DNA from: an uncultured Synergistales bacterium
Lineage (GTDB): Bacteria > Synergistota > Synergistia > Synergistales > Aminobacteriaceae
NCBI GenBank assembly: GCA_905235735.1
Contig: CAJOMU010000014.1
Location: 1-42,684 of the forward strand
Direction of reading: 5' to 3'
Length of the DNA stretch: 42,684 bases
Part shown: piece by piece, positions 41,749 through 42,684 of the stretch
Layout of the letters: each line of letters starts with the position of its first letter
Numbering within the stretch: the first letter of the stretch is position 1
The notes under the pieces: generated by a model
What the model was told of the DNA's origin: nothing
What the model saw: only the letters and a program-made list of their open reading frames with translations
Database searches by the model: none
Position numbers and translations under genes: made by a program

Positions 41749-41780
41749 AATCCCCTGATACAATTTCGGGGGATTTTTTT
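41749..41780 (+). terminator. Terminator after carB
   Basis: AATCCCC (41749-41755) pairs with GGGGGATT (41768-41775) around a loop of about 12 bases and runs into T7. Strong intrinsic terminator between carB and hisK. Confidence 0.88.
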
Positions 41781-41796
41781 ATGGGAGTGATTTAAA

Positions 41797-42591
41797 TTGA
41801 AAGCTGATTATCATCTTCACAGTTACTATAGTGATGACTGCAATACACCTATGGAACTTCAGATTAAACGTGCACTTGAACTTGGCCTCGATGAATTATG
41901 CTTTACAGATCACGTTGATTATTTTTCGTACAGTTCTGAATCATTGGGCGACAGAACAAAATATTTCCGTGAGATTGAAGAGATGAGGAAGAAGTTTAGC
42001 GGCATAAGAATCAGAGCAGGACTTGAGTTTGGAATTCAGAGGCATACAGTCAAGAAATATGAAACTCTCTTTGAACGTTACCGTGATAAACTCGATTTCG
42101 TTCTTCTCAGCGTACATGAGATTGACGATAAAGATTTATGGTCTGCTGAATATCAGATAGGAAAGACTCAGGATGAATACAACATAGGCTATTACGAAGA
42201 GCTGTTGAACATTATGAAAAATTTTCATGACTATTCTGTGCTTGCACATCTTGATTTAATGGTTCGCTATGACAAGAAAGGTGTTTATCCCTTCGTAAAG
42301 GTGAGGGACATCGTAACGGAAATTCTGAGGAGAGCAATAGATGAACATAAGGGGATTGAAATGAACGCCTCAAGCTGGCGTTACGGACTTAAAGATACGC
42401 AGCCAAGCAGAGAGATTTTGAGGCTGTATCGAGATATGGGCGGAGAGATTTTAACATTAGGAAGTGATGCACATACACCCGATTATCTTTACGCGCACAT
42501 GAACGAAGCAAGAGACATTCTGAAAAATGAAATAGGCTTCAGATACTTCTGCACGTTCGACAAGATGAAACCGATTTTTCACGAGCTTTAA
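41797..42591 (+). CDS. hisK: Histidinol-phosphatase, PHP family
   Basis: Metal-dependent phosphatase of the PHP superfamily (HisJ/HisK type), dephosphorylating histidinol phosphate in histidine synthesis. PHP motifs in order: YHLHSYYSDD, FTDHVDY, GLEFGIQ, LLSVHEID, LAHLDLM, and LGSDAHTPDYL. Length of 264 is typical. The start is TTG 41797, eight or so bases after GGGAGTGA. No other his genes are near. It is the last gene before the right edge. Other PHP phosphoesterases are possible, but the family match is good. Confidence 0.88.
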   Translation: MKADYHLHSYYSDDCNTPMELQIKRALELGLDELCFTDHVDYFSYSSESLGDRTKYFREIEEMRKKFSGIRIRAGLEFGIQRHTVKKYETLFERYRDKLDFVLLSVHEIDDKDLWSAEYQIGKTQDEYNIGYYEELLNIMKNFHDYSVLAHLDLMVRYDKKGVYPFVKVRDIVTEILRRAIDEHKGIEMNASSWRYGLKDTQPSREILRLYRDMGGEILTLGSDAHTPDYLYAHMNEARDILKNEIGFRYFCTFDKMKPIFHEL

Positions 42592-42598
42592 CATAATC

Positions 42599-42643
42599 GC
42601 GCAAGAAGTCTTCCGCCTCTATAGGCGGCGAGATGAATTGCGC
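42599..42643 (+). mobile_element. Nested hairpin resembling an IS200/IS605-type right end
   Basis: CCGCCT (42613-42618) pairs with AGGCGG (42623-42628) over a four-base loop, and an outer pair GCGCAA (42599-42604)/TTGCGC (42638-42643) encloses it. The core GAAGtCttCCGCCTCTATAGGC resembles, loop included, the hairpin at 68-91 after tnpB, where GAAGCTC...GCCTCTGTAGGC is found. No transposase frame is beside it in the window, so it may be a solo end, a non-autonomous copy, or the end of an element outside. It is not followed by a T-run, so it is an unlikely hisK terminator. Confidence 0.45.
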
Positions 42644-42671
42644 TTGCTTAGCTTAGTTTTTATGATATAAT
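42644..42671 (+). promoter_or_regulatory. Strong promoter reading out of the right edge
   Basis: TTGCTT (42644-42649) and TATAAT (42666-42671) are 16 bases apart, and the -10 is preceded by TGA (extended -10). No start codon is reached before the window ends, so the driven gene lies outside. Confidence 0.7.
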
Positions 42672-42684
42672 CTCAAACACTGGA

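Noticed and set aside
1-42684. tRNA or rRNA genes
   Set aside because: No T-loop/acceptor pattern or rRNA-like stretch was found by eye; a tRNAscan run would settle it.

Overview
The window is a gene-dense stretch of a bacterial chromosome (moderate GC, short intergenic gaps, many overlapping genes, frequent TTG starts). Envelope genes (AMIN-domain amidase, SurA-like parvulin-type chaperone, GerMN protein) suggest a diderm. The mix of type-2 ArgC, a Campylobacter-like FTR1/P19 iron operon and a Nif11-type peptide would fit an anaerobic gut or rumen member of Synergistota. That placement is inference from gene content only; no rRNA or tRNA gene is visible.

Layout. Bases 1-103 hold the last 27 codons of a TnpB and the right-end hairpin of an IS200/IS605-type element, ending just before ptsH. 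The plus-strand run 126-9645 carries ptsH-ptsI-ROK kinase, then cheW, amidase, GerMN protein, rdgB, a TrmN6-like methyltransferase, a membrane phosphoesterase and rsmI. Minus-strand 9696-10720 holds a PTPS/QueD-like protein lacking the usual catalytic Cys, a DUF2442 protein, and a remnant resembling DUF4160. Plus-strand 10857-18673 holds pnp-dut, a two-gene RiPP cassette (Nif11-type precursor plus radical SAM/SPASM maturase), and argC-argB-argD. Minus-strand 18732-21554 is a coiled-coil membrane protein gene followed by serC-serA. AlaX (21634-22806) is alone on the plus strand. Minus-strand 22858-33446 is an iron-uptake operon (FTR1, P19, DUF2318 protein, two FtsX-type permeases, ABC ATPase), then a DtxR/MntR-type regulator, a secreted protein of unknown function and a Sel1-repeat protein. 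A divergent AlbA_2-like gene precedes polA, a SurA-like protein, carB and hisK on the plus strand to 42591. The right edge holds a second IS200/IS605-like hairpin and a strong outward promoter.

The most notable system is the RiPP cassette at 13688-15606. Its own promoter has a 22-bp perfect palindrome occupying the -35/-10 spacer. The precursor has a Nif11-like leader ending in Gly-Gly and a 25-residue core built from three Cys-(x)-[W/L]-F units. The maturase has an N-terminal PqqD/RRE-like segment and a Cys-rich SPASM region. No transporter or protease is adjacent. The second theme is regulation of the iron operon: the operon promoter and the DtxR-type gene each overlap an inverted repeat with the same geometry (half-sites ending GA / starting TC, 10-bp spacer), and intrinsic-terminator-like hairpins lie between the first three iron genes.

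All calls rest on reading the sequence and remembered family motifs; no database search was run.
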